Below, in pieces: positions 43,877-52,526 of a stretch of DNA of 64,000 bases. Where the stretch lies: positions 3,658,001 to 3,722,000 of the forward strand of contig NZ_AP025281.1 of NCBI RefSeq assembly GCF_024347195.1, given 5' to 3'. The DNA comes from Aliamphritea hakodatensis (lineage in GTDB: Bacteria > Pseudomonadota > Gammaproteobacteria > Pseudomonadales > Balneatricaceae). The translations under genes and the position numbers were made by a program. Below the pieces are notes generated by a model. It was not told the origin of the DNA and ran no database searches. It saw nothing but the letters and a program-made list of their open reading frames with translations. Each line of letters begins with the position of its first letter. Positions within the stretch are counted from its first letter, which is position 1.

Positions 43877-44200
43877 TCACTCAGACAAATTCACCCGCTT
43901 ACCCTGGCGTTCCCAGGCGGGTTTATCAAAGAACTCAAAATCGCCCTTTTCCTGCGCCTCAGCCATGCGTTTCTGATAGCGCTCGTCCAGCGTCATCCCG
44001 AATGCGGACATATGCTGGCGCTCAATAATGTTTTCCAGATCCTGCTTGGTAACAACTTCCGTGATCACACCGGCCTCCATAAAAGCCTTAATGCCGGCAT
44101 TCTCCACTTCATCCGCCACCCCTGTATCCCTGACGGCCATATAAAACCGCATTAAACGCAGCTCCAGTGCAGCGATGTAATTTGTTCTCTGGGTATCCAT
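43877..44200 (-). CDS. Unknown 107-residue helical protein
   Basis: A small soluble, highly charged and probably all-helical protein (ALELRLMRFYMAVRD, DERYQKRMAEAQEKGD). No signal peptide or recognised motif. It lies 77 bp downstream of the P-loop kinase gene on the same strand and may share its transcript. Function unknown. Confidence 0.65.
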   Translation of the reverse strand: MDTQRTNYIAALELRLMRFYMAVRDTGVADEVENAGIKAFMEAGVITEVVTKQDLENIIERQHMSAFGMTLDERYQKRMAEAQEKGDFEFFDKPAWERQGKRVNLSE

Positions 44201-44277
44201 AAACGGCCTTCATTAAAATCTGATCAGCGCAGCATACAGCAACAGAATCGGTATGTTGACCGCTTGCTAAGCGCTGT

Positions 44278-44802
44278 TTATTTCACATGCTGCGCAACAA
44301 AGCGATTCAGCTCAGACACCGAGCGGATCACATGCAGCGACTTATTCGCCGAGAGCTTATCAACCCTTTGCAGAAAATCATCATTCCAGAACATCGGGCA
44401 AAGCTTTAACACCTTATAGCTCTGCAACGTGCCTTTGAAAACCGAACTGTCCTCAGGCCAGCCCTCCGGCTTTTTAAACATACTTTTCAGCAGTCGCTTG
44501 GTCACCAGCCAATAGGTAACAAAATACGGCAACTCGATATACACCAGCGTATCCGCGGCTTCCAGGCGCCGGTTAAACGACGCCAGCGAACTCAGCGGGC
44601 CAAAGCCTTCGATGATCCACTCATCTGAAGCAAGAATCTTATCGTGAGCCGCTTCATACTGCTGCCTTTCAACCTCCTGCCCGTTAGGCTGATACAACAA
44701 CGAATCAACCGGATACAGCGAAATGCCGGTTGCCGCCGCCAGCCGCTTACTTAATGTGGATTTACCGTTGGCCGGTTTCCCGAATACTGCCACTTTCTTC
44801 AT
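44278..44802 (-). CDS. Small P-loop kinase-like protein (adenylate-kinase/FlaR type) behind an Ile attenuator
   Basis: This 174-residue protein has Walker A GKPANGKST at residues 8-16, an acidic Walker B region (DEWIIEGFG, about 60-68; LVYIELP, about 86-92) and a helical lid. It belongs with small nucleoside/adenylate-kinase-like P-loop proteins often annotated as FlaR or DNA topology modulators. GGAGGAG precedes the ATG. Upstream on the same strand is a complete leader-peptide attenuator rich in Ile codons, ending 38 bp before the gene, so its expression should respond to charged Ile-tRNA. The substrate is unknown. Confidence 0.85.
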   Translation of the reverse strand: MKKVAVFGKPANGKSTLSKRLAAATGISLYPVDSLLYQPNGQEVERQQYEAAHDKILASDEWIIEGFGPLSSLASFNRRLEAADTLVYIELPYFVTYWLVTKRLLKSMFKKPEGWPEDSSVFKGTLQSYKVLKLCPMFWNDDFLQRVDKLSANKSLHVIRSVSELNRFVAQHVK

Positions 44803-44840
44803 GTTTGCTCCTCCTTGCGAGATAAATTCCCCGGAGGCAA

Positions 44841-44869
44841 AAACAGAAAACCCGCCTCTGGGGGCGGGT
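44841..44869 (-). terminator. Attenuator terminator hairpin
   Basis: ACCCGCC-CCCAGA-GGCGGGT is a perfect 7-bp stem followed by TTTCTGTTTTT on the minus strand. Its 5' arm can alternatively pair with GGTGGGT at 44895-44901 (7 pairs, one G-U), which would break the terminator. Confidence 0.88.
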
Positions 44870-44894
44870 CTGATAAATGTTCGCGCATCACGAA

Positions 44895-44919
44895 ACCCAC
44901 CATTCCTATGGAATGATGA
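44895..44919 (-). promoter_or_regulatory. Attenuator pause and antiterminator segments
   Basis: TCATCATTCC (minus-strand bases 44919-44910, inside the Ile codons) pairs with GGAATGGTGG (44906-44897) as the 1:2 hairpin. The overlapping GGTGGGT (44901-44895) can instead pair with the 5' arm of the terminator as the 2:3 antiterminator. The mutually exclusive pairing is what a transcription attenuator needs. Confidence 0.8.
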
Positions 44920-44956
44920 TAATTCGAACGGCCTGTTGCGTGAGATATGTAGTCAT
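44906..44956 (-). CDS. Attenuator leader peptide with four Ile codons
   Basis: ATG 44956 reads MTTYLTQQAVRIIIIP and stops at TAG. The four Ile codons (ATT ATC ATC ATT) are consecutive and adjacent to the stop. AGGAT lies seven bases before the ATG, and a TTGACA box lies at 44987-44992. Too short for ordinary gene finding. Three Thr codons also occur early. By analogy with ilv and thr leaders it would let ribosome stalling at Ile codons decide transcription read-through into the P-loop kinase gene. Confidence 0.8.
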   Translation of the reverse strand: MTTYLTQQAVRIIIIP

Positions 44957-45029
44957 GCGGTTATCCTGATGCACGTGTAATTCCATGTCAACCGTGCCAC
45001 TAAAACTGAGCGGACAATGCCACAAGCAC

Positions 45030-45605
45030 CTACGCCGGTTTCTCCCCCCGGGTCAGAGCATCCATGAACTTAGTAAACCGCCGTTGCCGGGTTTCAAGCT
45101 TCTTGGCACTGGTTAAGCCGTGCGCAATCACATACCGGGCCGATTTCGTGAGTGTTTCATAAAAAGCTTGCGCCTCCGGCTGGCTGGCCAGCGCTTCAAT
45201 AAAATCCGCCGGCACCTCCATCTCACTCGCTGTGTAAGCACTCTCCCACCGGCCATCTGCCTGCGCGGCATGCACCTGCACCAGCCCGGGCTCCATCATC
45301 CGCCCTTCACTGATCAGCCGCTCCACATGTGCCCGGTTCCTTTTCGACCAACTGCTACGCGGCTTGCGGGGCGTAATCCGCTGCACATAGGCATGATCAT
45401 CAACCGACTTTTTAACCCCGTCTATCCAGCCCCAGCAAAGCGCCTCAACCACCACATCATCCCAGGTGACACTGGGAATGCCGGACTGCTTCTTAAAGAT
45501 CTTCACCCACAGCTCAGTTTCAGTGGCGTGATGGGTTTCAAGCCACTGGCCGAGGGCTTCGGGTGTTTCAAAGGTTAAAGTGTTTAATGGATTGGGCTGG
45601 GGCAC
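45030..45605 (-). CDS. YdeI/OmpD-associated family protein
   Basis: This 191-residue soluble protein has the family patterns: ALGQWLETHHATETELWVKI at the start, EALCWGWIDGVKK at about 55-67, RITPRKPRSSWSKRNR at about 75-90 and a C-terminal YdeI-type helical region (SARYVIAHGLTSAKKLETR). Members have been linked to protection from bacteriocins and antimicrobial peptides, but the biochemical activity is unknown. The start is GTG at 45605 without a strong ribosome-binding site. Confidence 0.85.
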   Translation of the reverse strand: MPQPNPLNTLTFETPEALGQWLETHHATETELWVKIFKKQSGIPSVTWDDVVVEALCWGWIDGVKKSVDDHAYVQRITPRKPRSSWSKRNRAHVERLISEGRMMEPGLVQVHAAQADGRWESAYTASEMEVPADFIEALASQPEAQAFYETLTKSARYVIAHGLTSAKKLETRQRRFTKFMDALTRGEKPA

Positions 45606-45846
45606 GGAGTGGGCTCTCTTGGGTATAGCAGGCCGGGTGACAAAGCTACTTAGGCCAAAACATATTATTTAGAAGTCATCAATTTTCGTCATGACTTTAA
45701 AGAAAGGCAAAAACGAAAGCAGCTCCCATTGCTCGCTTATACTCAGACCGGGCTTAGTATAAAACAGGCGCAAGAATGGAAACTATTTTATTGCAAGTAA
45801 TCCTGAATCAAGATTATGCCTCTAATAAATTTAGAAGCAGCAACTA

Positions 45847-46509
45847 TTATTTATAATAGACAACGTCTTCCGGATTAGTCACTTCTGCTTTTTTCAACTG
45901 CCTTTCAAGCTCGTTACGCATTTTTTTCGCTTGTTTCATGATTTTATAGCGACGATAAATTCCGATTTTAAGGTACATCCAATATTTATAATTTAAGCGC
46001 CTCGCACCTAAACCATCAACAATTATAAACTCGTATTTCCCACTATTCACTTCTTTACAAAAGATATTTCCACAGCATATGTCACCGAAGACTATTTGCT
46101 GTCCCTGCAAATACGATAATAAATCATTCAATAACTCTCGTTGCACATCAGCTGTAATTTTCTTGTGGAACATCATGTACTTGAGCGAGTGAGAAGGTGT
46201 TTCGTCATAGTTTAGTGCTCGTTTAAAGACTAAACCTCTTCCCAGACTTGTCTCTACAAAGCCAAAACACTCGGTAACGTAGTGTAAGTCCTTATTTGCA
46301 GAAATAAGGTAAGAATAATAATGATAGTCCAGCTTATTTTGATTCCTGTGCTTGCCTACATCAGGACCTATTTTTATTATTTTGCTGTTATCTCCAGGAT
46401 ATAAATAACAGGATCTTTCACTTCCTTTCGATAAGAGTAACTCGTCATTCAACTCTATGACTTTATTTTCTACATCATTCACTAAACAAGCCCTAATCTC
46501 ACTACCCAT
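45847..46509 (-). CDS. yrbL: YrbL-like protein (PhoP-regulatory-network family), AT-rich
   Basis: ATG 46509 is chosen (MGSEIRACL); the frame runs on to a GTG at 46575. About 220 residues. VIELNDELLLSKGSERSCYLYP aligns with the start of YrbL, and the downstream kinase-like pattern (KIIKIG, GDICCGNIFCK, FIIVDGLG) fits this degenerate kinase-fold family, regulated by PhoP in enterobacteria. Base composition is clearly AT-richer than either neighbour, which suggests horizontal acquisition. No PhoP box was identified. The function of the family is unknown. Confidence 0.78.
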   Translation of the reverse strand: MGSEIRACLVNDVENKVIELNDELLLSKGSERSCYLYPGDNSKIIKIGPDVGKHRNQNKLDYHYYSYLISANKDLHYVTECFGFVETSLGRGLVFKRALNYDETPSHSLKYMMFHKKITADVQRELLNDLLSYLQGQQIVFGDICCGNIFCKEVNSGKYEFIIVDGLGARRLNYKYWMYLKIGIYRRYKIMKQAKKMRNELERQLKKAEVTNPEDVVYYK

Positions 46510-46575
46510 ACAGTTTAACTTTAGTAAAACTGCACATAATTTATTAATCATTAAGTAACCAACAACCTGGACCAC

Positions 46576-47467
46576 TTAATTTTTTAGCATTCAAACTGTT
46601 ATAAAAACTGTTCATTCCACAGATGACTTATAATTAATAGCCAAAAACAACATATCGATTAAAATGACAGACGCTGTATTAGCCCAATAAACTCAGCAGT
46701 TCCGCCCCCACTTTCGCCCCCGATTAAACAAACAGTAACTAGCCAGTAAGACGCGCCCGAAATAGCTGTTTATTCGCGTACAAACATGACGGTTCTTCAG
46801 TCAAGCATTGAAAGCGTTCAACCAACCCACCGGCTGCGGCACTGAGGGCTATCAATAAATTCTTAGGGAAATGGCTGCCCCCGGTCACGAGCCTTAGCAA
46901 ACTCACATAAACGCTGACGCACTGCCTCTGACTCTTGCATAGAGTTCAACCTGTAAATGTTGCGGAATTCCCACTACAACCAAATGCACAGGGCTCAGTA
47001 TCAGCCACGGCATCACGCTAAAAATCAGTTCAGCATTTGAAACCGGTAATCACTGATTATCCGGAGAGCAAAACCAACCTGAAATTTATCACTTGAAGCA
47101 CATCAATGCCACCACTCAGATCCGACATTTCAATGAGCAAAGTTTGTTCCAGAAACTGAATCAGAGAACAGAGATTTATTCGATGAATGAAAAATAAGGA
47201 ATAAGGGTTTCATGTTCGATACGGGAGGATTGGGACTTTGGCCCCTGCACACTGTACAGTACTCCATAAGCCCGTATAGCAAAGAGTGACCCTGTGCCCT
47301 GCAACGTCACCAGGCCCCTGTTTAGCCTGAGATGAAAGCAAACGGGCCAAACAGCTTTGCCACATACGCAGATGTTCCTGATTGCCGCAGATCAGGATTG
47401 AATACAGCTGAATTCCACCAGCAAATCACCCCGGCTGGCAAACTCTCCAAGCCAGAATCAGAACAGT
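46576..47467. other. Gene-poor region holding a decayed gene
   Basis: No intact gene is supported over about 890 bp. It contains a frameshifted MazG-type remnant at 46739-46940. The remainder (46941-47467) shows short broken frames only, with no repeat or insertion-sequence end that I can recognise. Together with the adjacent AT-rich yrbL gene it looks like a site of past insertion and decay. Confidence 0.55.
46739..46940 (-). pseudogene. Remnant of a MazG-type nucleotide pyrophosphohydrolase
   Basis: From ATG 46940 the frame reads QESEAVRQRLCEFAKARDRGQ and then hits a stop. One base over, the reading continues HFPKNLLIALSAAAGGLVE then RFQCLTEEPS, which matches the family pattern QFHSPKNLAMALxxEAGELVE and FQWLTEEQS. 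The frameshift, the loss of catalytic Glu residues (AAAGG for EAGE) and the absence of the C-terminal half show it is dead. Intact members hydrolyse non-canonical nucleoside triphosphates. Confidence 0.75.
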
Positions 47468-48073
47468 CTACTCACTCAGTTTCAGATACACATGGTGGTA
47501 AGCAATATCACCGGCTACGTACAAGAGTAACAGGGCCATACAGATATTCAGTAAACGAAAAGTACGGGGCTTGCGAATAAGCTTTCCAAGGCGAGCCCCC
47601 ATTAACAGGTAGCTCCCGGGTGCTCCAAACGCTAAGACTGACAGCAATACAGACCAGACAAAAATCGAACTTCCGGAAATTTCTGCCGCTGGAAACTGCA
47701 CAGTGACAATGGGGAAAATCGCCACAAAGGACTTGGGATTAAGCAACTGCATACATAACCCGGAGCGGAAGCTCAGTTTGCCAGCAGTCGATTCTGAACC
47801 CGTAAGTTTGATATGGGCTCCCGCAACTTTATACGCCAGATACGCAATATACACACTGCCTGCACAACTTATCAGTAACTGATAACCCGGGCTCACCAGC
47901 CATGCGCCGCTATAACCAAAGAGCAAAAACAGCAGCAACATAGCGCAGGCCACTCCCACACAAAACATCAGCGGAGCACGAAACTGACCATTCAGGCCGG
48001 CGTTCATGCTTAACAGATTCGACGGGCCTGGGGTGTACATAATGCCAAACGCATACGCGAGTATTTCAACCAT
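47468..48073 (-). CDS. LysE-family amino-acid exporter
   Basis: This 201-residue inner-membrane protein has about six hydrophobic segments and the LysE/RhtB signature near the N-terminus (GIMYTPGPSNLLSMNAGL). The family exports amino acids or their derivatives. The AraC gene 70 bp upstream on the same strand is a usual partner that regulates such exporters. The substrate is not predictable from sequence. Confidence 0.9.
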   Translation of the reverse strand: MVEILAYAFGIMYTPGPSNLLSMNAGLNGQFRAPLMFCVGVACAMLLLFLLFGYSGAWLVSPGYQLLISCAGSVYIAYLAYKVAGAHIKLTGSESTAGKLSFRSGLCMQLLNPKSFVAIFPIVTVQFPAAEISGSSIFVWSVLLSVLAFGAPGSYLLMGARLGKLIRKPRTFRLLNICMALLLLYVAGDIAYHHVYLKLSE

Positions 48074-48142
48074 AGTAATTACCCTGGAATAATAAGAGAA
48101 CTGAAGATGTAAACGGCTTACCGGAAGGCCCGGCGCGGTATA

Positions 48143-48979
48143 TCAGGAACTGAGAAAGTGCTGTTGATACTGCCGGGGGGTCATACCGAAAACAGGCTTG
48201 AAACGACGGTTAAAATGGCTCAGATCACTAAAGCCATATTCAAATACAACATCATCAAGAGAGACGCCTGATTCAAGATCTTCGCGGGCGCGATTAATGC
48301 GGCAATTCAGAATATATTGATGGGGCGTAATACCGAATTGTTTACGGAACATACGCACGAAATGATACTTCGACAGATTAGCCTGCTGGCTGACGTCTTC
48401 TAATGAGATATCAGCCTGAATGTTCTCATGAATATAATCCTGAGCCTGACGCAGTAAATGATCGACCTTCCGCGCTTTCTGATCAGGAGAATATTCACCG
48501 TAATGCTGTGTAATACCGACGGCTAACTGATAAAGCGCATATTCCTGCTGAAGTTTGTTGCTTGTCTGATCTTCGATCAACAAGGCTAAACTGAGAATAT
48601 GCTGGCGCAGCAACGGATCATTCAGCAAAGTATCAACAATCCGGAAATCCGCCTTCTGCTTTGAACAGACACTTTTTAACACCGGTGCCAACTGATCCGG
48701 ATGTATATAAAGCATACGGTACTGCAGCTCATCATCCACACCTGAGTGTCCGTCATGTACCTCATCGGGATTAAATATGATGGTATTGCCCGGGTGACTG
48801 CGGTGATACGCGCCACTGGCAAAAAAATCCTGCCGACCGGCCAGAGTAACCCCGAACGAAAATTCCTCATGGGCATGCTTACCATAAGAAAAATCATTCA
48901 TTTCTGCCCGCAACACAGACACCTGCTCAAGATGCTGGCTCTTTACATACCGGAACTGATTTCTGTGCTTCATCTGCAT
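48143..48979 (-). CDS. AraC-family regulator (partner of LysE exporter)
   Basis: This 278-residue protein has an N-terminal cupin sensor (KHAEEFSFGVTLAG-like stretch: GKHAHEEFSFGVTLAG; IFNPDEVHDGH) and a C-terminal AraC domain (ISLEDVSQQANLSKYHFV; VVFEYGFSDLSHFNRRFK, about residues 180-275). The arrangement cupin-AraC followed by LysE is common and suggests ligand-induced export. Start MQMKHRNQ at 48979. Confidence 0.92.
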   Translation of the reverse strand: MQMKHRNQFRYVKSQHLEQVSVLRAEMNDFSYGKHAHEEFSFGVTLAGRQDFFASGAYHRSHPGNTIIFNPDEVHDGHSGVDDELQYRMLYIHPDQLAPVLKSVCSKQKADFRIVDTLLNDPLLRQHILSLALLIEDQTSNKLQQEYALYQLAVGITQHYGEYSPDQKARKVDHLLRQAQDYIHENIQADISLEDVSQQANLSKYHFVRMFRKQFGITPHQYILNCRINRAREDLESGVSLDDVVFEYGFSDLSHFNRRFKPVFGMTPRQYQQHFLSS

Positions 48980-49175
48980 TCACCGCTTTATACTTCGCTG
49001 GCCACTTAGAGGCTGAGATACAGTATAGGGGGAAGCAAAGAAGCATTGCTTGGACAAAATTGCGCATTTACACCACTTGAACAGGAAGCTGACGCGCCAG
49101 ATACCGTCAGTGAACGGCAACCTTCCTCCTGCCGATATTCAGTGACTGACACAAACTCCACGCCAAGCGCCCATC

Positions 49176-50072
49176 TCAGTATGGCGTTGTATCCTCATAC
49201 GCATGTGTGATGAGTCTGACAATATCCTGATCACCTTTACCCACAGAAATCGCGTGCTTGACAGAACGGAGAGCAGCGTCCAGTGCAGGTGTTTTAAGCG
49301 CTTTATCAATCGCAATATTTTGAAATACCTGCATATCGTCAAGTGCTTGTATCAAGCTGAATTCAAGTGTATCGGCCTGCTTCAGGATAACGGGAAGGCG
49401 AGAGAATAAGAAGGGATTGGCTGCCGGTCCACTGGTAATCACATTCAGAATATCCTCCAGAGAAAAGCCGGAATGCTTACCCATGGAAACGGCTTCAGTC
49501 ATTGTCTGCAGAAAGCCCGCCAGAACCATGTTATTTATGGCTTTCATCACATAGCCATTCCCTAGCGCGCCGACATGAAACATGCGGTTCGAGAATGCTT
49601 CACAAACCGGTGCATACCTTGCCACATCTTCAGCAGCGCCACCGGCAAACACACCTAATTCACCTTTTAAAGCGACGGCAGGTCCTCCTGCCACGGGCAC
49701 ATCAATCAAAGATGCGCCGCGATTAAGGACCGCATGCTCCAGATCCTGAAGCACCCGTGGTTCTACCGTGCTTGCATCGGCGATCAGCTTCCCATGCAGC
49801 GGTTGTTTACATAACGCTTTAAGCACGGATGTGACCGCAGCCGCATCTGACACTGAGATGATAATGATCGTAGAGTTACTGGCCAGGTCTGCTAACGAGT
49901 CACAAGCGGTTATCTGTGTTTCTTCCACAGTCACATTACTTATTCCACTTCGGTTCCAACCTCTGACCTCATGGCCCTGACCCGTTAAACGGGAAGCCAG
50001 CGCCTGCCCCATTTTGCCCAGCCCAATAATGCCAATCTGCTCCGATACTTTTACGTTTTGCTCAGGAATCAC
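49176..50072 (-). CDS. 3-hydroxyisobutyrate-dehydrogenase-like NAD(P) oxidoreductase
   Basis: GTG 50072 with AGAGGT upstream is preferred to an ATG at 50201, giving about 298 residues. N-terminal Rossmann motif IGIIGLGKMGQALASRL; the family substrate-binding signature follows (SLIDVPVAGGPAVALKGELGVFAGG, with the catalytic Lys expected in VMKAINNMVLAGF at about residue 170). The family reduces or oxidises 3-hydroxy acids (3-hydroxyisobutyrate, tartronate semialdehyde, and others). It is followed by no partner, but the class V aminotransferase gene lies 139 bp upstream on the same strand, so a shared pathway is likely. Confidence 0.88.
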   Translation of the reverse strand: MIPEQNVKVSEQIGIIGLGKMGQALASRLTGQGHEVRGWNRSGISNVTVEETQITACDSLADLASNSTIIIISVSDAAAVTSVLKALCKQPLHGKLIADASTVEPRVLQDLEHAVLNRGASLIDVPVAGGPAVALKGELGVFAGGAAEDVARYAPVCEAFSNRMFHVGALGNGYVMKAINNMVLAGFLQTMTEAVSMGKHSGFSLEDILNVITSGPAANPFLFSRLPVILKQADTLEFSLIQALDDMQVFQNIAIDKALKTPALDAALRSVKHAISVGKGDQDIVRLITHAYEDTTPY

Positions 50073-50211
50073 AGTCAACCTCTGCGTCAGTAAACAATGT
50101 GGCGTCATGAATACGGGCGCTTTTCCGGAGTAATCGCTGTTTCGATATACATCCCGCCCCCTAAAAAAAGAGAGAGAGCACACAGCCCTCTCTTCATTCA
50201 TGCTAATGCCG

Positions 50212-51384
50212 TTATAAAGGCGTACTTAACACTTTTGCAGCGGCACTGAGCCCTGAACGGTAACGAACACCTAAATGTTCAAACGTCGCTTCCAGCCCAC
50301 CCAGGCAACCCAGAATCATCGGCGTGTTAACCACCCCGAGGTGACCGATACGAATAATCTGATTTTCCAAACTGGCCAGACCACCGGCAATAGAAACATT
50401 AAACTGATGCCTTGCCAGCTTGCGGATGGTTTCCGCTGAAGCATTATCAGATACAACCCGGATAGCCGTAACAGACACGGAGCGACAATTTTCTTCAGGC
50501 ACAAAAAACTCCATATCGCCGCCCTTCACCCATTCAGCCACCGCCGCCTGCACTGCACTGGCGACACGCTGATGCCGCTGAATTCGCCGTTCCAGACCTT
50601 CTTCAAGAATCAGATCAAGCGCTGCACGCAAGCCAAACAACAGATGAATCGGTAAGGTGCCACAAAAACGGTGGTAGATAATCTCGCTATTACGCGCCTG
50701 CCAGTCCCAATACAACTTTGGCCGAACATTCGCAGCTGCAATTGCCTTCGCTTTATCATTAGCGGCCACCAGCGCCAGCCCCGGAGGCATCATCAGGGCT
50801 TTTTGTGAACCGGTGATCGCCACATCAACACCCCATTCATCCATCCGGAATTCAGCGGCTCCCAGTGAAGCAATACAGTCTGCAACCAGTAATGCAGGAT
50901 GCGCAGCAGCATCCAGACAACCACGAAACCGTTTGATATCGTGTGCGACGCCGGCACCGGTATCAATCTGCGTACCCAGCACAGCTTTAATCTTATGTGA
51001 CCGGTCTTCGCTGAGAATTTTCTCCACCGCAGCATAATCCACATCATGGCCATCGGTAGAACGGACTTCAATAATCTCCAGACCGAGCGCTCTGGCAACT
51101 TCGACCCAGCGTGATGAAAAGAAACCTGTCATCGGGATAACGACGGTATCACCAGGATCACAGATATTTGACAGTGTTGCTTCCCAGCCACCGTGTCCGT
51201 TAGCAATATAGATAAACACATCTGCGCGTGTCTGGAACAGCGTCTGTAAATCCGGCTGAATACCGGCTACCAGCTCAGCAATGCGCTCATCACCAAAATC
51301 CAGCGGTTGCCGGTTCATCGCATTAAGAATTTCTTCCGGTAGAAATGTTGGCCCCGGAGTATGCAGAAAATTTAAACCAGCCAT
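50212..51384 (-). CDS. Class V PLP aminotransferase (serine/alanine-glyoxylate type)
   Basis: This 390-residue enzyme has the class V pattern: LHTPGPTFLPEEILNAM at the start, an Asp for the PLP ring (LLVADCIASLG), catalytic Lys in ITGSQKALMMPPG at about residue 196, and an Arg near IIRIGHLG. It resembles alanine-glyoxylate, serine-glyoxylate and pyridoxamine-pyruvate transaminases, so the amino donor cannot be assigned. It lies upstream of the HIBDH-like gene in the same direction. AAAGGTG precedes the ATG. Confidence 0.88.
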   Translation of the reverse strand: MAGLNFLHTPGPTFLPEEILNAMNRQPLDFGDERIAELVAGIQPDLQTLFQTRADVFIYIANGHGGWEATLSNICDPGDTVVIPMTGFFSSRWVEVARALGLEIIEVRSTDGHDVDYAAVEKILSEDRSHKIKAVLGTQIDTGAGVAHDIKRFRGCLDAAAHPALLVADCIASLGAAEFRMDEWGVDVAITGSQKALMMPPGLALVAANDKAKAIAAANVRPKLYWDWQARNSEIIYHRFCGTLPIHLLFGLRAALDLILEEGLERRIQRHQRVASAVQAAVAEWVKGGDMEFFVPEENCRSVSVTAIRVVSDNASAETIRKLARHQFNVSIAGGLASLENQIIRIGHLGVVNTPMILGCLGGLEATFEHLGVRYRSGLSAAAKVLSTPL

Positions 51385-51596
51385 CGGAATACACCTTTCT
51401 TAGAAATAACAGAAAACAGATGTTAAACAGAGCGATAAAAGGGGAATCTGACGCTGGATAACATATCTGTGACATGAGAAAAGTATATCGAAACAGGCCT
51501 TTGTTCCGGTTGCGTTCTCTGCCCTGAACAAAGCCACTTCCGCAAACGAAAAGCACATAACAAATTTGTCCTGGCGTTTAACACCAAAATTATGTG

Positions 51597-51935
51597 TCAG
51601 TTTGAAATCTGGCTGTAATACGCCGCAATATCAGCGATGTCTTCATCTGATAATCTGGCTGCAGCGCTGTTCATCATCCCGTCTGAGCGCTTACCCTGTT
51701 TATAATCCTGTAAAGCTTTCATCAGATAAACAGGCTTTTGTCCTGCCAGGTTAGGAAAAGCTGGATTAGCGGAAATACCGGACTGATCATGACACCCCCA
51801 GCAACTGACGGATTTAAGCTTGCCCTGCACAGCGTCCCCGGCAGATACATGCCATGCCATCTGCCCGACCAACATTGCAATGACTGCTTTTCTGAAAACC
51901 CGCTGACCAATGATTAAATGACAGAGTTTCATCAC
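51597..51935 (-). CDS. Periplasmic cytochrome c (class I, c553-like)
   Basis: This 112-residue protein has a signal region (VIAMLVGQMAWHVSAGD) and one heme site CWGCH at about residue 45; a distal Met is available in GMMNSAA near 87. The size fits small soluble electron carriers. Its ATG overlaps the MarR stop codon by 4 bp, so both are one transcript. The oxidoreductase partner is not obvious nearby. Confidence 0.9.
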   Translation of the reverse strand: MMKLCHLIIGQRVFRKAVIAMLVGQMAWHVSAGDAVQGKLKSVSCWGCHDQSGISANPAFPNLAGQKPVYLMKALQDYKQGKRSDGMMNSAAARLSDEDIADIAAYYSQISN

Positions 51936-52381
51936 GTATCCTCTTTACAAAAATGTTGCTGAAAAACGTGCCGGCATCCGCCTTCGCTGAGCAATTCCAT
52001 GCCCTCGATACAGATGTTGTTAAACCGCACGTCAGAATTCAGCTGCCCTAAAATCTGGCGGGCAGCAGCAAGCTGTTGCTCTCCACGAAGGCTGAGAAAA
52101 GCTTCGTTGCGACGTTTATCAGTGCCGACCGTACGTTGCTCAATGAATTGCTGCCGGCGTAACTGCTTCAGTAATTTGCTCACTGCGGCATGGCTGATAT
52201 TAAGTTTTCCCGCCAGTTCAATCACCGACAGTGCGGGTTCTCTGCGCAGTACTAACAACAGATTGAGCGCATTCAGAGATAAATGAATGTTCTGCTGATG
52301 CAAAGCGGTACACAGCTGCTTCTCGAGCGCGTCGGAGAATCGCTTTACATCGGTCGTCAGCCGTAAGAAATCACCCTGCAT
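51932..52381 (-). CDS. MarR-family transcriptional regulator
   Basis: This 149-residue protein has the MarR winged helix (LSVIELAGKLNISHAAVSKLLKQL at about 55-78; IEQRTVGTDKRRNEAFLSL wing at about 85-103). It is the first gene of a MarR-cytochrome c transcript. The palindrome TGATATATCA lies 63 bp upstream of the start and may be its own operator, or that of the nearby GntR regulator. Confidence 0.92.
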   Translation of the reverse strand: MQGDFLRLTTDVKRFSDALEKQLCTALHQQNIHLSLNALNLLLVLRREPALSVIELAGKLNISHAAVSKLLKQLRRQQFIEQRTVGTDKRRNEAFLSLRGEQQLAAARQILGQLNSDVRFNNICIEGMELLSEGGCRHVFQQHFCKEDT

Positions 52382-52443
52382 AACAGCCTCCCGGAAAATA
52401 TCTGCTTTGAGTCTGGCGCTGAAAACACCATTAAAATATTAAG

Positions 52444-52453
52444 TGATATATCA
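52444..52453. promoter_or_regulatory. Palindrome TGATATATCA upstream of MarR
   Basis: A perfect 10-bp palindrome in the 145-bp gap between the MarR start and the GntR stop. The same 10-mer is present in the divergent prephenate-dehydratase-like/RidA promoter region at 54783-54792. Confidence 0.5.
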
Positions 52454-52526
52454 AAAAATCAGCTAAATTTTTTTGCCGAAACTGCAATACAGCTGAGCAG
52501 CACCGGCAAAGACATTCGGTTATGTT

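Noticed and set aside
47332..47580. 82-codon plus-strand frame overlapping the end of the LysE gene
   Set aside because: It overlaps a well-supported gene on the other strand and has no recognisable product.
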